Shown here: positions 54,883 through 64,000 of the stretch, in pieces
Position numbering within the stretch: the first letter of the stretch is position 1
Layout: each line of letters opens with the position of its first letter
Assembly: GCA_016704305.1 (NCBI GenBank)
Contig: JADJAL010000016.1
Span: 1 to 64,000, forward strand
Direction: 5' to 3'
Length of the DNA stretch: 64,000 nucleotides
From: Haliea sp.
Lineage (GTDB): Bacteria; Pseudomonadota; Gammaproteobacteria; Pseudomonadales; Halieaceae
Notes under the pieces: generated by a model
What the model was told of the DNA's origin: nothing
Database searches by the model: none
What the model saw: only the letters and a program-made list of their open reading frames with translations
Made by a program: the position numbers and the translations under genes

Positions 54883-56590
54883 ACGTCTGTCCGCAGTGGT
54901 GCTACTGCTGCTCGCGCTCAGTGCCAATATCGCTCTCGGCGCTGTAACGGCTACCGTGGATCGCAACCGTGTCACCCTTGGGGACACGTTGCGCCTGACA
55001 ATCACGGCGACCGATGACGAGGATATCAGCGACAGCGAATTGCGCGCTCTGCAAGGCGACTTTGACATTCTGCAGCGCTCCTCCAGCAGCAATACCAGCA
55101 TCATCAATGGCCGTGTATCGCAATCCCAACAGGTCACGGTCGAACTCGCGCCACGCCGTGAAGGTAACCTGCAGATTCCCGCAATGCGCTTTGGCCAGAG
55201 CACCACGCCGGGCATTACCGTGGTGGTTGGACCGCCCTCCGATTCGCCGAGCGATGGACAAAGCGTTGTGTTTGAGGCGGAGGTGGACCGGAGCGAGGTG
55301 TACGTGCAGGGCCAGGTCATCCTGACCCTGCGCGTGCAACAGGCGGTCAGCCTCAATGAGCGCAGCATTTCGCCGCTCAAGTTGGACAACGCCTTCGTCA
55401 AACCGCTTGAACAGCACTCCTTCCAACGTGTGATCGATGGCCGGCCCTGGCTGGTGGACGAAGTGCGCTACGCCATTTTTCCCGAACAAAGCGGCACGCT
55501 GGAGATTCCGGCGCAGGTCTTCTCCTGGCGCCTCAATGGAGGCGGTCGCAGTTTCTTTGATCTCGGCGGTGGCGGACAGTTGGTGCGCCGCAACTCGCAG
55601 GCGATCACCGTGAATGTGCTGCCCAAACCTGCAACTTATCCACCGGCGGATTGGCTACCCGCGCAGAACCTGACCCTGACAGAGACGTGGTCAACACCGC
55701 CAGAACAACTGCGTGTGGGCGAGTCCGCCACGCGCACCGTCCGTATCGTCGGCACCGGCTTGCAGGGTGCCCAACTGCCGCCCATCCTGTTTACACCGAT
55801 AGACGGGCTCAAGTACTACCCCGATCAACCCGCTATCAGCGAGCAGGAAGTGGATAGTGGGCTCGAAGGCATTCGGGAGGACAGCGCGGCGGTTGTACCG
55901 ACGCGAGCCGGTACCTATACGATTCCGGAGATACGCATCCCGTGGGGGGACACTCGCACGGGCGAACTGCAGTACGCGGTCCTACCAGAGCGGACCATCA
56001 CCGCAACTGGCTCTGATCCGGCCCATACCGGGACACCTGAGCCACAGGGTGCACCCGAGAATGCGCAATCCGTGCCAGGGCCGGCATCCGCGATTGACCT
56101 CACCGCCACGACCGCGCTTCCCGGCTCGCCTGCCCTGGAGGGCGAACTGAGAATGTGGCAAGCAGTGGGCGTGGGGAGCACACTCGGCTGGTTGCTGACA
56201 CTGTTGTACCTCTGGCGCAGGCGCGGACCGAAGACCACTGTCGCGTCGGAGGCGGCGCACACCGTAGCGGAAAAAGGCGCTTTCAAGGCATTGTTGATGG
56301 CGTGTGGGGATGGCAATGCTGCCGGCGCGCGCGCGGCTGTCATCACCTGGGCCGCGACCATAGTGCCTGGTGCGGCGCCGGTTTCGCTTGAGCAGGTTGC
56401 CCAGAGATTGGGTGACGAGGACTTCAGGCGGCAACTGGAGGAACTGAATGCGGCGCTGTATCGACCTGGGAATAGCAGTTGGAGCGGCACGACACTGGCT
56501 GAGTGTGCGCGTCGCGTGCGCGCAGGCCATGTCGGTGTGAGCGTATCGAATCGGGAACAACCGATACAACTTTACCCGTCGACGGTGTAA
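54863..56590 (+). CDS. BatD-like membrane protein
   Basis: The 575-residue protein starts at ATG 54863 (or the next codon) with AGGGAG upstream, overlapping the preceding gene by 20 bases. It has a signal peptide (LSAVVLLLLALSANIALGA), a beta-rich extracytoplasmic part with LGDTLRLTITATDDEDISDSEL and SVVFEAEVDRSEVYVQGQVILTLRV, and a membrane helix near residue 430 (GVGSTLGWLLTLLYLWRR) before a cytoplasmic tail. BatD closes the operon. The role is structural in the complex; enzyme activity is not expected. Confidence 0.87.
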   Translation: MMTSIGKRLSAVVLLLLALSANIALGAVTATVDRNRVTLGDTLRLTITATDDEDISDSELRALQGDFDILQRSSSSNTSIINGRVSQSQQVTVELAPRREGNLQIPAMRFGQSTTPGITVVVGPPSDSPSDGQSVVFEAEVDRSEVYVQGQVILTLRVQQAVSLNERSISPLKLDNAFVKPLEQHSFQRVIDGRPWLVDEVRYAIFPEQSGTLEIPAQVFSWRLNGGGRSFFDLGGGGQLVRRNSQAITVNVLPKPATYPPADWLPAQNLTLTETWSTPPEQLRVGESATRTVRIVGTGLQGAQLPPILFTPIDGLKYYPDQPAISEQEVDSGLEGIREDSAAVVPTRAGTYTIPEIRIPWGDTRTGELQYAVLPERTITATGSDPAHTGTPEPQGAPENAQSVPGPASAIDLTATTALPGSPALEGELRMWQAVGVGSTLGWLLTLLYLWRRRGPKTTVASEAAHTVAEKGAFKALLMACGDGNAAGARAAVITWAATIVPGAAPVSLEQVAQRLGDEDFRRQLEELNAALYRPGNSSWSGTTLAECARRVRAGHVGVSVSNREQPIQLYPSTV

Positions 56591-56625
56591 CTCAATTGTC
56601 TAAAAGCGGCGCACAAAGGAGCAAA

Positions 56626-56652
56626 GCAGCGCAGGCGTCACGCCTGTGCTGC
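56626..56652. terminator. Hairpin between batD-like gene and cold-shock gene
   Basis: GCAGC/GCTGC and CAGGCG/CGCCTG form an 11-pair stem with two unpaired bases and a three-base loop. It lies between converging stops. On the minus strand a T-rich stretch follows, suiting the cold-shock gene. Confidence 0.6.
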
Positions 56653-56683
56653 CCAGAGGTAATGGAAAACTGTAAGAACGGTG

Positions 56684-56890
56684 TTAGTGCGGAATCACGT
56701 TGTTAGCACAGGGACCTTTCTGGCCCTGGCCAACTTCAAATTCCACCGCCTGTCCATCCTTGAGCGTGGCAAAACCGCCGCCACTTTTGATTTCTGAATG
56801 GTGCACGAACAGATCCTTGCCGCCGCCATCAGGTGTGATAAAGCCGTAACCCTTGTCTGCGTTGAACCACTTAACTGTACCTTTGCTCAT
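56684..56890 (-). CDS. Cold-shock protein
   Basis: The 68-residue CSD protein has MSKGTVKWFNADKGYGFITPDGGGKDLFVHHSEI with RNP1-like KGYGFI and RNP2-like LFVHH. It binds single-stranded nucleic acid as an RNA chaperone. It starts at ATG 56890. A leader of about 150 bases to the next gene could be the long 5' UTR usual in this family. Which csp member it is cannot be told. Confidence 0.93.
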   Translation of the reverse strand: MSKGTVKWFNADKGYGFITPDGGGKDLFVHHSEIKSGGGFATLKDGQAVEFEVGQGQKGPCANNVIPH

Positions 56891-57137
56891 ATAACGTAAC
56901 TCACTCAATATAATTGGTGAACGATTGTAAGTTTCCATCTCCGCATTCACCGGTACGAAGTGGAAATCCCTGACACCGGTTTTGCACTGCTGAATCTTAA
57001 CAGAACGTGCATCAACGGTAGGTGGCAAAAACGCCGCCGGTGAGCCAATCTACCACACCTTTTGCGCAAATGCTGTCTGTGTTCAGCGACCAGCTGGTGC
57101 GATTCGCCATGGACACGCACAGCGCGAATGCCAATCC

Positions 57138-59795
57138 TTACGGCAGCGATTTCGTGACCACCTCGAAAACATCCGCAGAGAGCGCCGGCTCCGCCGCAAG
57201 GCGTTCCAGTTCGGCGCACATCAGCTGCGCCCTGCCAGCGTAGTTGCGCCATTTGGTCAACGGCGTCAGCAGGCGTGCGGCAACCTGAGGATTCAGACGA
57301 TTCAGTTGGATAACAATGTCACTCAGGAAGCGATACCCCGCGCCATCCATGCGATGAAAATTCATCGGGTTCTGGTTGGCAAAACCGCCTACCAGCGCGC
57401 GCACCTTGTTGAGGTTGCGCAGGTCGAATTCGGCGTGAAACAGCAGCGCCTGCACCCTCGACAGTGCCTGCGCGTCGGGAATCGCGGCCTGCAACTGCAG
57501 CCACTGGTTGACAACCAGCGCCTCGTGACGCCAGTCGTGGTAAAACGCCTCCAGCGTATTGTCACGCAGCGCGCTGTCACCGTAGAAGGCAATTTCTTTC
57601 AATGCGGCCAGGCGGTCCGTCATATTGCCAGCGGCGCGATATTGCTTCACGGCAAGGGTAATGTTTTCCGGGTCAGCGCTGACAAGATAGGCAAGGCAGG
57701 TATTACGCAAGCTGCGCATGGCGATCTGTTCACCATCGGGTGCGTACGGCGTGCGGTTTTCAAGAGACCGATACTTCGCGTGGAGAGTTTGGGCGAGCGC
57801 CGCACCCAATGCGCTGCGCACGATATTGCGGGCCTGGTGAATCGTATCGACATTGGCGCCGCCGCCCTGGCTGGCGAGTTCCGCCAGGTAATCCTCGCTC
57901 GGCACGCGCAGCATTTCCGCCACCAGCGCCAGGTCAAGCGCTTCATCCTGCAGTAATTCGCCACAGGCCTCGATCAACAATGCATCGACGACGGGCTCCA
58001 CACCCGCCAACAATTGCGCCTCCACCTCGCCGATCACGCGGGTCGCCAGTGCCTGGGCGCTGTCCCAACGCACAAAGCCGTCACCGTCGCGGCGAATCAG
58101 CGCACACAGATCAGCCTTGCTATAGTCGTAGTGCAGGCGAACCGGCGCGGAAAAGCCGCGCAACAGCGAAGGTACCGGGCGTTCAGCCACCCGTTCAAAG
58201 ACAAACGCTTGCTGCGGCTGGTTAACGGTCAGCACGATATGGGTATTGTCGCTGGTGTCCGGGTCGGGTTCAGTGCCGCTCAGGCGCAGCGGCAGGTTGC
58301 CAGCATCACCCAGCAGACCCATTGCCAGAGGAATGACAAACGGCGGCTTCTCGTTTTGACCGGGTGTTGGAGGGCACGACTGCACCACGTGCAACGTGTA
58401 ACGCTGCGCCGCCTCGTCATACTCATCGCGGACGCGAAGTTGCGGCGTACCAGCCTGCGAGTACCAGTTGCGAAACTGGCGCAAATCCAAGCCACTGGCG
58501 TCTTCCATCGCGCAGATAAAATCCTCACAGGTCACCGCCTGGCCATCGTGACGATCAAAGTACAGGTCAGAGCCGCGACGAAACCGCTCTGCACCCAACA
58601 GCGTGTGCATCATGCGCACGACTTCAGCACCTTTCTCATAGACGGTCAGCGTGTAGAAATTATTGATCTCCATATACGACTCAGGCCGCACCGGGTGCGC
58701 CATCGGGCCGGCATCCTCGGCAAACTGCGCAGTGCGCAGCGTGGTGACATCCTCCACGCGCTTGACCGTGGGTGAACCCATGTCCGCCGAGAACTGTGAA
58801 TCGCGGAAAACCGTAAAGCCCTCCTTGAGACTGAGCTGGAACCAGTCGCGACAGGTGACCCGATTGCCGCTCCAGTTGTGGAAATACTCATGGGCAACAA
58901 TGGCCTGGACACGCTGGAAGCCGGTATCCGTTGTAATCTGGGGGCTGCACAACACACAGGAGGTGTTAAAGATATTCAGGCTCTTGTTTTCCATCGCCCC
59001 CATATTGAAGTCATCCACGGCGACGATATTGAATATATCCAGATCGTACTCGCGCCCGTAGACTTCCTCATCCCAACGCATCGCCTGCTGCAGCGAAAGC
59101 ATGGCGTGCGCGCACTTGTCGAGATCCTTCTCCTCCACGTAAATGCGCAGGGTGACACTGCGACCACCTGAGGTGGTGAAGCCGTCCTCGACGAACGACA
59201 GGTCACCGGCGACCAGCGCGAACAGGTAGGCGGGCTTGGGATGCGGGTCATGCCAGACCGCCCGGTGACGTCCGTTTGCCAATTCCTCGTCAGCAAACAG
59301 ATTGCCATTGCTGAGCAACACCGGATAGTTTGCACGCTCTGCCTCAATCGTCACGGTGAAAACCGACATCACGTCGGGCCGGTCGAGATAATAGGTGATC
59401 TTGCGAAAGCCCTCGGCCTCACACTGCGTACAAAACAGCGAACGGGATTTATACAGGCCGGACAGCGACGTGTTGAGCTGCGGCTGTATGCGTGTGCGGC
59501 AGGACAGTACGCACTGCTCCGGCACCCAGTGGACACGCAGCACGTCATCACTGACCTCGTACTCTGAGCTGAGCAGTTCCTGGCCATCAAGCGCTATCGA
59601 GAGCAGTTCCATGCCCTCGCCATGCAATTCCAGCGCTTCGCCTTGCGCCACGGAGCCATCACGCAACAGGTGCAGGCGCGAGGTCACAGTCGCACAATCC
59701 TCCTGCAATTCGAAATGCAGCTCAGTGCGATTGATCAAGTAAGCCGGACGTTGATAGTCCTTGAGGTAGATCGTTACCGGATTGGCGTCTCGCAT
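57138..59795 (-). CDS. pepN: Aminopeptidase N
   Basis: An 885-residue M1-family zinc aminopeptidase. It has the exopeptidase motif GAMENK (about 266-270), the zinc site HEYFHNWSGNR (HEXXH at 302-306) with the third ligand Glu about 325 in LKEGFTVF, then the C-terminal helical domain. It removes N-terminal residues from cytosolic peptides. Its ATG is four bases after the stop of the DUF2797 gene, so the DUF1315, DUF2797 and pepN genes are one operon. Confidence 0.95.
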   Translation of the reverse strand: MRDANPVTIYLKDYQRPAYLINRTELHFELQEDCATVTSRLHLLRDGSVAQGEALELHGEGMELLSIALDGQELLSSEYEVSDDVLRVHWVPEQCVLSCRTRIQPQLNTSLSGLYKSRSLFCTQCEAEGFRKITYYLDRPDVMSVFTVTIEAERANYPVLLSNGNLFADEELANGRHRAVWHDPHPKPAYLFALVAGDLSFVEDGFTTSGGRSVTLRIYVEEKDLDKCAHAMLSLQQAMRWDEEVYGREYDLDIFNIVAVDDFNMGAMENKSLNIFNTSCVLCSPQITTDTGFQRVQAIVAHEYFHNWSGNRVTCRDWFQLSLKEGFTVFRDSQFSADMGSPTVKRVEDVTTLRTAQFAEDAGPMAHPVRPESYMEINNFYTLTVYEKGAEVVRMMHTLLGAERFRRGSDLYFDRHDGQAVTCEDFICAMEDASGLDLRQFRNWYSQAGTPQLRVRDEYDEAAQRYTLHVVQSCPPTPGQNEKPPFVIPLAMGLLGDAGNLPLRLSGTEPDPDTSDNTHIVLTVNQPQQAFVFERVAERPVPSLLRGFSAPVRLHYDYSKADLCALIRRDGDGFVRWDSAQALATRVIGEVEAQLLAGVEPVVDALLIEACGELLQDEALDLALVAEMLRVPSEDYLAELASQGGGANVDTIHQARNIVRSALGAALAQTLHAKYRSLENRTPYAPDGEQIAMRSLRNTCLAYLVSADPENITLAVKQYRAAGNMTDRLAALKEIAFYGDSALRDNTLEAFYHDWRHEALVVNQWLQLQAAIPDAQALSRVQALLFHAEFDLRNLNKVRALVGGFANQNPMNFHRMDGAGYRFLSDIVIQLNRLNPQVAARLLTPLTKWRNYAGRAQLMCAELERLAAEPALSADVFEVVTKSLP

Positions 59796-59799
59796 GCTG

Positions 59800-60633
59800 C
59801 TACTCAGTGGTCAGGGACAATTGATAACCGCCGTACTTGCGCATATTGATCACGCCGGTATCAAACAGCAGATACTGGCCTTTGATGCCCAACAGGGTGC
59901 CACCAAGGGACGGTGTCTTGTCCGGGTTCAGGGATGTCACCTTGCGCGGGTACTCAAGCACGGGATAGCGAATGTGGATATCGGGCTCATCGACCAATTC
60001 TGTAATGGCCTGTATGCCATGCGCCTGCATCAGCGCGTCAAGTTCGGCGGAGCAATCGTCCATCAGGCGGCGTCGAACGTCCTCGAGATCGACCGGTTCG
60101 GCATCAGCTTTGAGCATCGCCTGCCAGTTGGTCTTGTCGGCGATATGCGCCTTGAACGTCGCCTCGACCAGCCCTGAATGCAGGCGGCTGGCCACGCGAA
60201 AAATAGGTCGCGCCTGCGTGGCACCCTGGTCCATCCAGCGTGTGGGCACCTGCGAAGTGCGCGTAATGCCGACTTTGATACCCGAGGTATTGGCGAGGTA
60301 CACGATATGATCGATCATGCAGTGTTGCTCGCCCCACTCGGGCTCGCGGCAAGTACCCGCTGCAAAATGGCACTTCTCGGGACTGACGATACAACTGTCG
60401 CACTGCGCCAGTCGCGTGAAACACGGGTAACAGTAGCCCTGGTTGAAACTCTTGTTGGTTTTGCGATTGCAATGGATGCAGTTGATCACGCCGTGGAATT
60501 GCAGCTGCAGTTGCCTGCCCAGATAATGGTTCAGGGGAATTTCCTGCCCGCTCAGTATCAGGGTATATGAAACAGGGTCGTCGAGCGCGGTCTTCATCTT
60601 GCGCACGGCACCTGTCGCCAGTAATTCAGTCAC
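59800..60633 (-). CDS. DUF2797 domain-containing protein
   Basis: The 277-residue protein has an N-terminal zinc-like cysteine set (CIHCNRKTNKSFNQGYCYPCF, QCDSCIVSPEKCHF, GTCREPEWGEQHC) and a middle motif HIVYLANTSGIKVGITR of GIY-YIG-like appearance. This is DUF2797, found beside pepN in many gammaproteobacteria. The function is unknown. It starts at GTG 60633, directly after the DUF1315 stop. Confidence 0.85.
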   Translation of the reverse strand: MTELLATGAVRKMKTALDDPVSYTLILSGQEIPLNHYLGRQLQLQFHGVINCIHCNRKTNKSFNQGYCYPCFTRLAQCDSCIVSPEKCHFAAGTCREPEWGEQHCMIDHIVYLANTSGIKVGITRTSQVPTRWMDQGATQARPIFRVASRLHSGLVEATFKAHIADKTNWQAMLKADAEPVDLEDVRRRLMDDCSAELDALMQAHGIQAITELVDEPDIHIRYPVLEYPRKVTSLNPDKTPSLGGTLLGIKGQYLLFDTGVINMRKYGGYQLSLTTE

Positions 60634-60888
60634 TTACTCGCTCCATTTCAGCGGTGTTTCCTGTGGTGCATCGCACAACTCACCCGCCTTTTTTTGCTTG
60701 TCGATATACCCGACGCGCTGCTGCGCCGGCAGGTGCCGTTCGCCCCAGGCGATTATGGCACACATGGCATGAACGCGTTGCTCGGACGTCAATGGCTTGT
60801 TATCCGGCCATTTACCAATTTCTACAGCTCGCACCAGGCGTTGGTAAATTTCCGGCGACATGTCGTCGATTGTTTGTTGATAGTCCAT
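60634..60888 (-). CDS. yeaC: DUF1315 protein (YeaC)
   Basis: The 84-residue protein MDYQQTIDDMSPEIYQRLVRAVEIGKWPDNKPLTSEQRVHAMCAIIAWGERHLPAQQRVGYID matches the YeaC/DUF1315 family, a short helical protein of unknown function. It is the first gene of the DUF1315-DUF2797-pepN operon, with the next start directly after its stop. Confidence 0.87.
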   Translation of the reverse strand: MDYQQTIDDMSPEIYQRLVRAVEIGKWPDNKPLTSEQRVHAMCAIIAWGERHLPAQQRVGYIDKQKKAGELCDAPQETPLKWSE

Positions 60889-60991
60889 CGTATTTCCGGT
60901 TGCAAAGCCCCTCGCCTAACTCACCACATAGCCCGCCGGGCATGCATCGTGTTAGACCTGCGCAAACATTTGCGGAGTATAACTGCGCGCC

Positions 60992-61852
60992 TCAGGCCCT
61001 GTCGCCGCCAAGCCGGGAAAACCCGCCCAAAACAACACCCAGGACAGCGCCGCCAAGCAAGCCACCTACGTGCGCTGCATTGGCGATCGCGCCAAAGCCG
61101 AGTACTTCCACGACACCTGCGATACACGCCAGCAACCAGCCCACCATCAAAATCATGATGCTCTTAGGGGGCTTAATGAGCCACCGCGGCTGCAGGTGCG
61201 GCGCCACCCAGGAAAAGCCCAACAAACCGTAGACCACACCGGACATCCCGCCAAACAATGTAGCGCCACCAAAGGCGTACTGGGAGACGTTGGACACAAC
61301 GGCAATCACCAGGAACAGCATGAACATATTGAAGTGTCCCAGCACCTGCTCTACACGCCCGCCGAGATCCCACAGCCAGAGACTGTTGAACACTATATGC
61401 AGCCAACCAAAATGCAGGAAAACCGGCGTCACCAGACGCCAGTACTGGCCATCCATGCTGCCGAACGACGGCTGCCCGTTGATAAACTGCAGCGGCAGGA
61501 AAGTCACGTAACTCAACCAGGTCCTCGGTGCGTGCAGGTACACCAGCAAAAAGCCGCACACGCTGAGAAGGACCAGGAGCAATGTAACCGGCGCTATCTG
61601 CCAGTGGATTCCACGCGCGACCGCAGGCTGCAATGCGGCCGGCGGTGAAACTTCGATACGCAATTGTCCGGCGCGCCAGGCGCGGTATAGATCCTGTACA
61701 CGCTGTGCCTGGTCGGCGCGCGCCACCATTACTACCTGCTGCCCGCCTTCCTCGAAAATGCGATGTAGCACGCCGTTCTGGTGCAGCAAGGTGCTCAGCG
61801 GCAACAGGTCTTCCTCCACAGGAACGCGAAGGGCCAGGTGAAAATCACTCAT
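60992..61852 (-). CDS. Rhomboid-family intramembrane serine protease (GlpG-like)
   Basis: The 286-residue protein from ATG 61852 has a small cytoplasmic N-terminal domain (LHQNGVLHRIFEEGGQQVVMVA) and six membrane helices with FGWLHIVFNSLWLWDLG, the serine motif GGMSGVVYGLLG and the histidine in NAAHVGGLLGG. It cleaves membrane proteins inside the bilayer. Its ATG overlaps the nadK stop, so the two are coupled. Confidence 0.92.
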   Translation of the reverse strand: MSDFHLALRVPVEEDLLPLSTLLHQNGVLHRIFEEGGQQVVMVARADQAQRVQDLYRAWRAGQLRIEVSPPAALQPAVARGIHWQIAPVTLLLVLLSVCGFLLVYLHAPRTWLSYVTFLPLQFINGQPSFGSMDGQYWRLVTPVFLHFGWLHIVFNSLWLWDLGGRVEQVLGHFNMFMLFLVIAVVSNVSQYAFGGATLFGGMSGVVYGLLGFSWVAPHLQPRWLIKPPKSIMILMVGWLLACIAGVVEVLGFGAIANAAHVGGLLGGAVLGVVLGGFSRLGGDRA

Positions 61853-62736
61853 CAATTTACCAACGCATTGCTCCAGCGCAGTTTGTCCCTGCAGCTGGCG
61901 TAAAAACTGTGTCCCAGCGGATGCAGCAAGGTCAAACGGTGTGGATGTTTGGTGATGTGCACGGAATCGCCGGGCCGCGCTTTCATACTGGAGCGGCCAT
62001 CGCAAGTGACAGGAGGATGAATGCGATTTCTGGCGAGAATATCCACGCGAATTTCCGAATTACCGTCGACGACGATGGGCCGGCTACTGAGAGCGTGGGG
62101 GAACATGGGCACCAGCACGATAGCGTCCAGCGTCGGGTGCATAATCGGTCCGCCGCCGGAGAGGGAATACGCTGTCGAGCCGGTCGGTGTGGAGACAATC
62201 AAACCATCCGCGCGCTGTCGATACACAAAGCTGTCATTAATGCACAATTCAAATTCAATCATCTGCGCGGAAGTGCCCGAATTGACGACGACATCGTTCA
62301 AGGCTTCTCCCCGCCCGACTACTTCGCCATCGCGTCGCACTACTGCATCCAGCAAAAAGCGGCTTTCACGACTGAAGTGTCCGTCCAGCACGGCGGGAAT
62401 CTGCTGAGCGATATCATCCGGCATGATATCCGTAAGAAAACCAAGGCGACCGCGATTGACACCCAATACGGGTGTATCAAATTTTGCCAGCGTGCGAGCA
62501 GCGCTGAGCAAGCTGCCATCGCCACCGACGACAATCACCAGGTCAGCTTCGGCACCGATTTCATCGAGACTTGCCAGGCGGCTCGCGCCATCGGGCAACA
62601 CGTCCCCAAGCGCATCCTCCAGCACAACATCAAGCCCGCGCGCCTGCAACAGCGCGATCAACTCCAGCAGGACCCCGGTCTGTCCGCGCTGTCGACTGCG
62701 CCCCGCCAATCCAATTTTTTTAAAAGCTGCCCGCAT
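61852..62736 (-). CDS. nadK: NAD kinase
   Basis: The 294-residue kinase starts at ATG 62736. It has the GGDGS motif (VIVVGGDGSLL), VNRGRLGFLTD, NDVVVNSGTSAQMIEFE and the NAD-binding TPTGSTAYSLSGGGPIMHP. It makes NADP from NAD and ATP. Longer readings to 62919 enter the promoter region and lack family sequence. A possible -10 (TATAAT, minus strand) lies at 62768-62773. It is divergent from the DUF1853 gene. Confidence 0.94.
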   Translation of the reverse strand: MRAAFKKIGLAGRSRQRGQTGVLLELIALLQARGLDVVLEDALGDVLPDGASRLASLDEIGAEADLVIVVGGDGSLLSAARTLAKFDTPVLGVNRGRLGFLTDIMPDDIAQQIPAVLDGHFSRESRFLLDAVVRRDGEVVGRGEALNDVVVNSGTSAQMIEFELCINDSFVYRQRADGLIVSTPTGSTAYSLSGGGPIMHPTLDAIVLVPMFPHALSSRPIVVDGNSEIRVDILARNRIHPPVTCDGRSSMKARPGDSVHITKHPHRLTLLHPLGHSFYASCRDKLRWSNALVN

Positions 62737-62767
62737 CGGCCACGCCGCCTCGCGCTGAAGAACTGCT

Positions 62768-62773
62768 ATTATA
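62768..62773 (-). promoter_or_regulatory. Possible -10 box of nadK
   Basis: TATAAT on the minus strand 31 bases before the nadK start. No good -35 is seen at 17 bases, so it is a weak call. Confidence 0.3.
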
Positions 62774-62830
62774 ACCACGAACCCACAAGGAAACGCAGCG
62801 ATCATCCATAATTCCTTCCGTATACAAGCC

Positions 62831-63736
62831 GTGCGCGATCTCGCCTGGGCCTGCTTCTCGCCGCCGCTGCTGCACATTTCGCGCGTGACAGAGAGGGAAT
62901 CAGGTGTATATGCATGCACACCGCAGCTCTCACCCGAAAGAGCGGCGTGGCTGGCACGACTGGATCGCGACCCCGCGGCGCTATTGGAACATCTGTCTGT
63001 TCGACCGACTCATCGCCTGGGCGTCTACTTTGAACAGCTATGGCATTTTTTCCTGCAGCAAGATCCAGAGACGGAGCTGATTGCGCACAATATCGCAGTG
63101 CACGAGGCAGGCAAAACGTTAGGCGAATTCGACGCCATTTATTACGACCGGCAGCTCGGCTGCCATGTTCATCTGGAACTGGCGGTAAAGTATTTCCTTG
63201 GCTTGCCGCGCAATCGCGGCGGTGGCTACTCAACAAACAGGCGCGAATGGCTGGGGCCAGACCGACGTGACAGCCTTGCAGCCAAACTCGACCGACTGCT
63301 ACAGCATCAGTCTCGACTGGGAGACACGGCCGCGGGCAAGCGCAGGTTGGCCGCACTCAACATAATCACCACCCGGAAGGAGATTGCATTGAAAGGGTAT
63401 TTATTCCAACCACTGAGCGCTCCCCCTCCTCCCCCACCAGGCTACAACCCCGCGTGCGCTATGAATCTGTGGCTGACCTGCGAACAATTGGATAGACATT
63501 GCGCGGGGCTCGATACCCTGGATTTCCTTATCCTGCCCAAGATGGCGTGGCTGAGTGGTTCGCAACACCCCGCTTGCACCGAAAAACTAGACCGGTATGA
63601 ACTCAAGGCACATGCTCTCGCGAGATTCGTAAAAGACCCGCATCCACTGCTGATTTCCGCAATTGATCGCCACGGACTGGAGGCAAACCGCTTCTTTGTC
63701 ACGCCGCCAGACTGGCCAAACCATGGCAATCAATAG
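62831..63736 (+). CDS. DUF1853 family protein
   Basis: The 301-residue protein (GTG at 62831) has the DUF1853 features RLGVYFEQLWHFFLQQDPETELIAHNIAV, KTLGEFDAIYY and HLELAVKYFLG, an acidic pattern (FE, EFD, HLELAVK) of the PD-(D/E)xK nuclease type. Function unknown. It is commonly divergent from other housekeeping genes in gammaproteobacteria. Confidence 0.87.
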   Translation: MRDLAWACFSPPLLHISRVTERESGVYACTPQLSPERAAWLARLDRDPAALLEHLSVRPTHRLGVYFEQLWHFFLQQDPETELIAHNIAVHEAGKTLGEFDAIYYDRQLGCHVHLELAVKYFLGLPRNRGGGYSTNRREWLGPDRRDSLAAKLDRLLQHQSRLGDTAAGKRRLAALNIITTRKEIALKGYLFQPLSAPPPPPPGYNPACAMNLWLTCEQLDRHCAGLDTLDFLILPKMAWLSGSQHPACTEKLDRYELKAHALARFVKDPHPLLISAIDRHGLEANRFFVTPPDWPNHGNQ

Positions 63737-63846
63737 AACACCGTGCGAACTGCCAGACTCTGATAAGCACAGGGCTGGAGAGCCGGTACTAATGTTCGCC
63801 TCTGCAATTTATACTGCCTCTGCAATCAGTCACCCGAGAAGCGAAT

Positions 63847-64000
63847 ATGGCGAGCAACAACGACACCAAATGGCCCTTCCGCTGGGATTTGCTACTACGC
63901 TACCGGTTCATCGAAACCCTCGCCCTGTGGGAGGGACGCCTGACCACCCGACACCTGTGCGACACCTTCGGTATCGGCCGACAGCAGGCTAGCAAGGACA
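63847..64000 (+). CDS. N-terminus of a winged-helix regulator (WYL/BrxR-like), cut by the window
   Basis: The gene starts at ATG 63847 and runs off the right edge; 51 residues are visible: KWPFRWDLLLRYRFIETLALWEG then RLTTRHLCDTFGIGRQQASKD. This is a helix-turn-helix with the GIxRQQASKD recognition helix that I associate with WYL-domain regulators such as BrxR/CapW, which control phage-defence islands. No WYL domain is in view, so the call rests on the N-terminus only. Confidence 0.6.
   Translation, partial: MASNNDTKWPFRWDLLLRYRFIETLALWEGRLTTRHLCDTFGIGRQQASKD

Overview
The window looks like a chromosomal segment of a marine or environmental gammaproteobacterium. I judge G+C to be high-fifties percent by eye. 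The best lineage markers are a ribosome modulation factor, the DUF2797 / DUF1315 (YeaC) / PepN block, NAD kinase next to a GlpG-like rhomboid, a 180-kDa NAD-glutamate dehydrogenase, a full MoxR-DUF58-DUF4381-vWA-vWA/TPR-BatD operon, and several cytochrome P450, SDR and acyl-CoA ligase genes. This mix suggests the Halieaceae/OM60-like or a neighbouring Cellvibrionales-type group. That placement is inference, not proof.

Layout. 0-14.5 kb is accessory and damaged: the end of a TPR protein, a methyltransferase, a DASH cryptochrome, a 408-bp broken copy of the 5' end of a biotin-dependent carboxyltransferase gene ending at a short inverted-repeat element, a frameshifted Ig-like secreted protein, a membrane-anchored LuxR-type regulator, the second longer carboxyltransferase copy, a GH31 lipoprotein, a DUF3089 hydrolase lipoprotein, an NDP-hexose 2,3-dehydratase with a GT2 glycosyltransferase, and a GST. 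14.5-18 kb holds a small membrane protein, a TonB receptor with a good Fur box, and a small exported protein. 18-26 kb is a catabolic cluster (SnoaL-like, epimerase-like, two SDRs, ALDH, 3-hydroxyisobutyrate-dehydrogenase-like) divergent from a tandem double-MarR regulator, a fatty-acid-hydroxylase/sterol-desaturase and a carboxymuconolactone-decarboxylase-like protein. 26-38 kb has a PrsT-like TPR lipoprotein, two P450s, an acyl-CoA ligase, a polysaccharide flippase, propionyl-CoA synthetase and another SDR.

38-49 kb is more core: glycolate oxidase GlcDEF, YjdM, RMF, YqhA, an extreme poly-C/poly-G tract of about 370 bp that is probably an assembly or base-calling artefact, and NAD-glutamate dehydrogenase. 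49.5-56.6 kb is the MoxR/Bat-type operon. 56.7-63.7 kb holds a cold-shock protein, PepN, DUF2797, DUF1315, rhomboid, NAD kinase and DUF1853. The right edge cuts a winged-helix regulator whose start resembles WYL/BrxR-like regulators.

How the genes fit together. The 18-26 kb cluster reads as one regulated oxidative pathway for an alicyclic or terpenoid/steroid-like compound, with the double MarR protein probably binding three GTCAAT half-sites in the divergent promoter. P450s, acyl-CoA ligase and propionyl-CoA synthetase nearby fit activation and breakdown of similar substrates. At least ten reading-frame breaks occur, concentrated in 3-14 kb and 50-54.5 kb and many in G, CA or CAG runs. Because several hit genes that are normally intact (moxR, the vWA/TPR gene), sequencing error is as likely as real gene decay.
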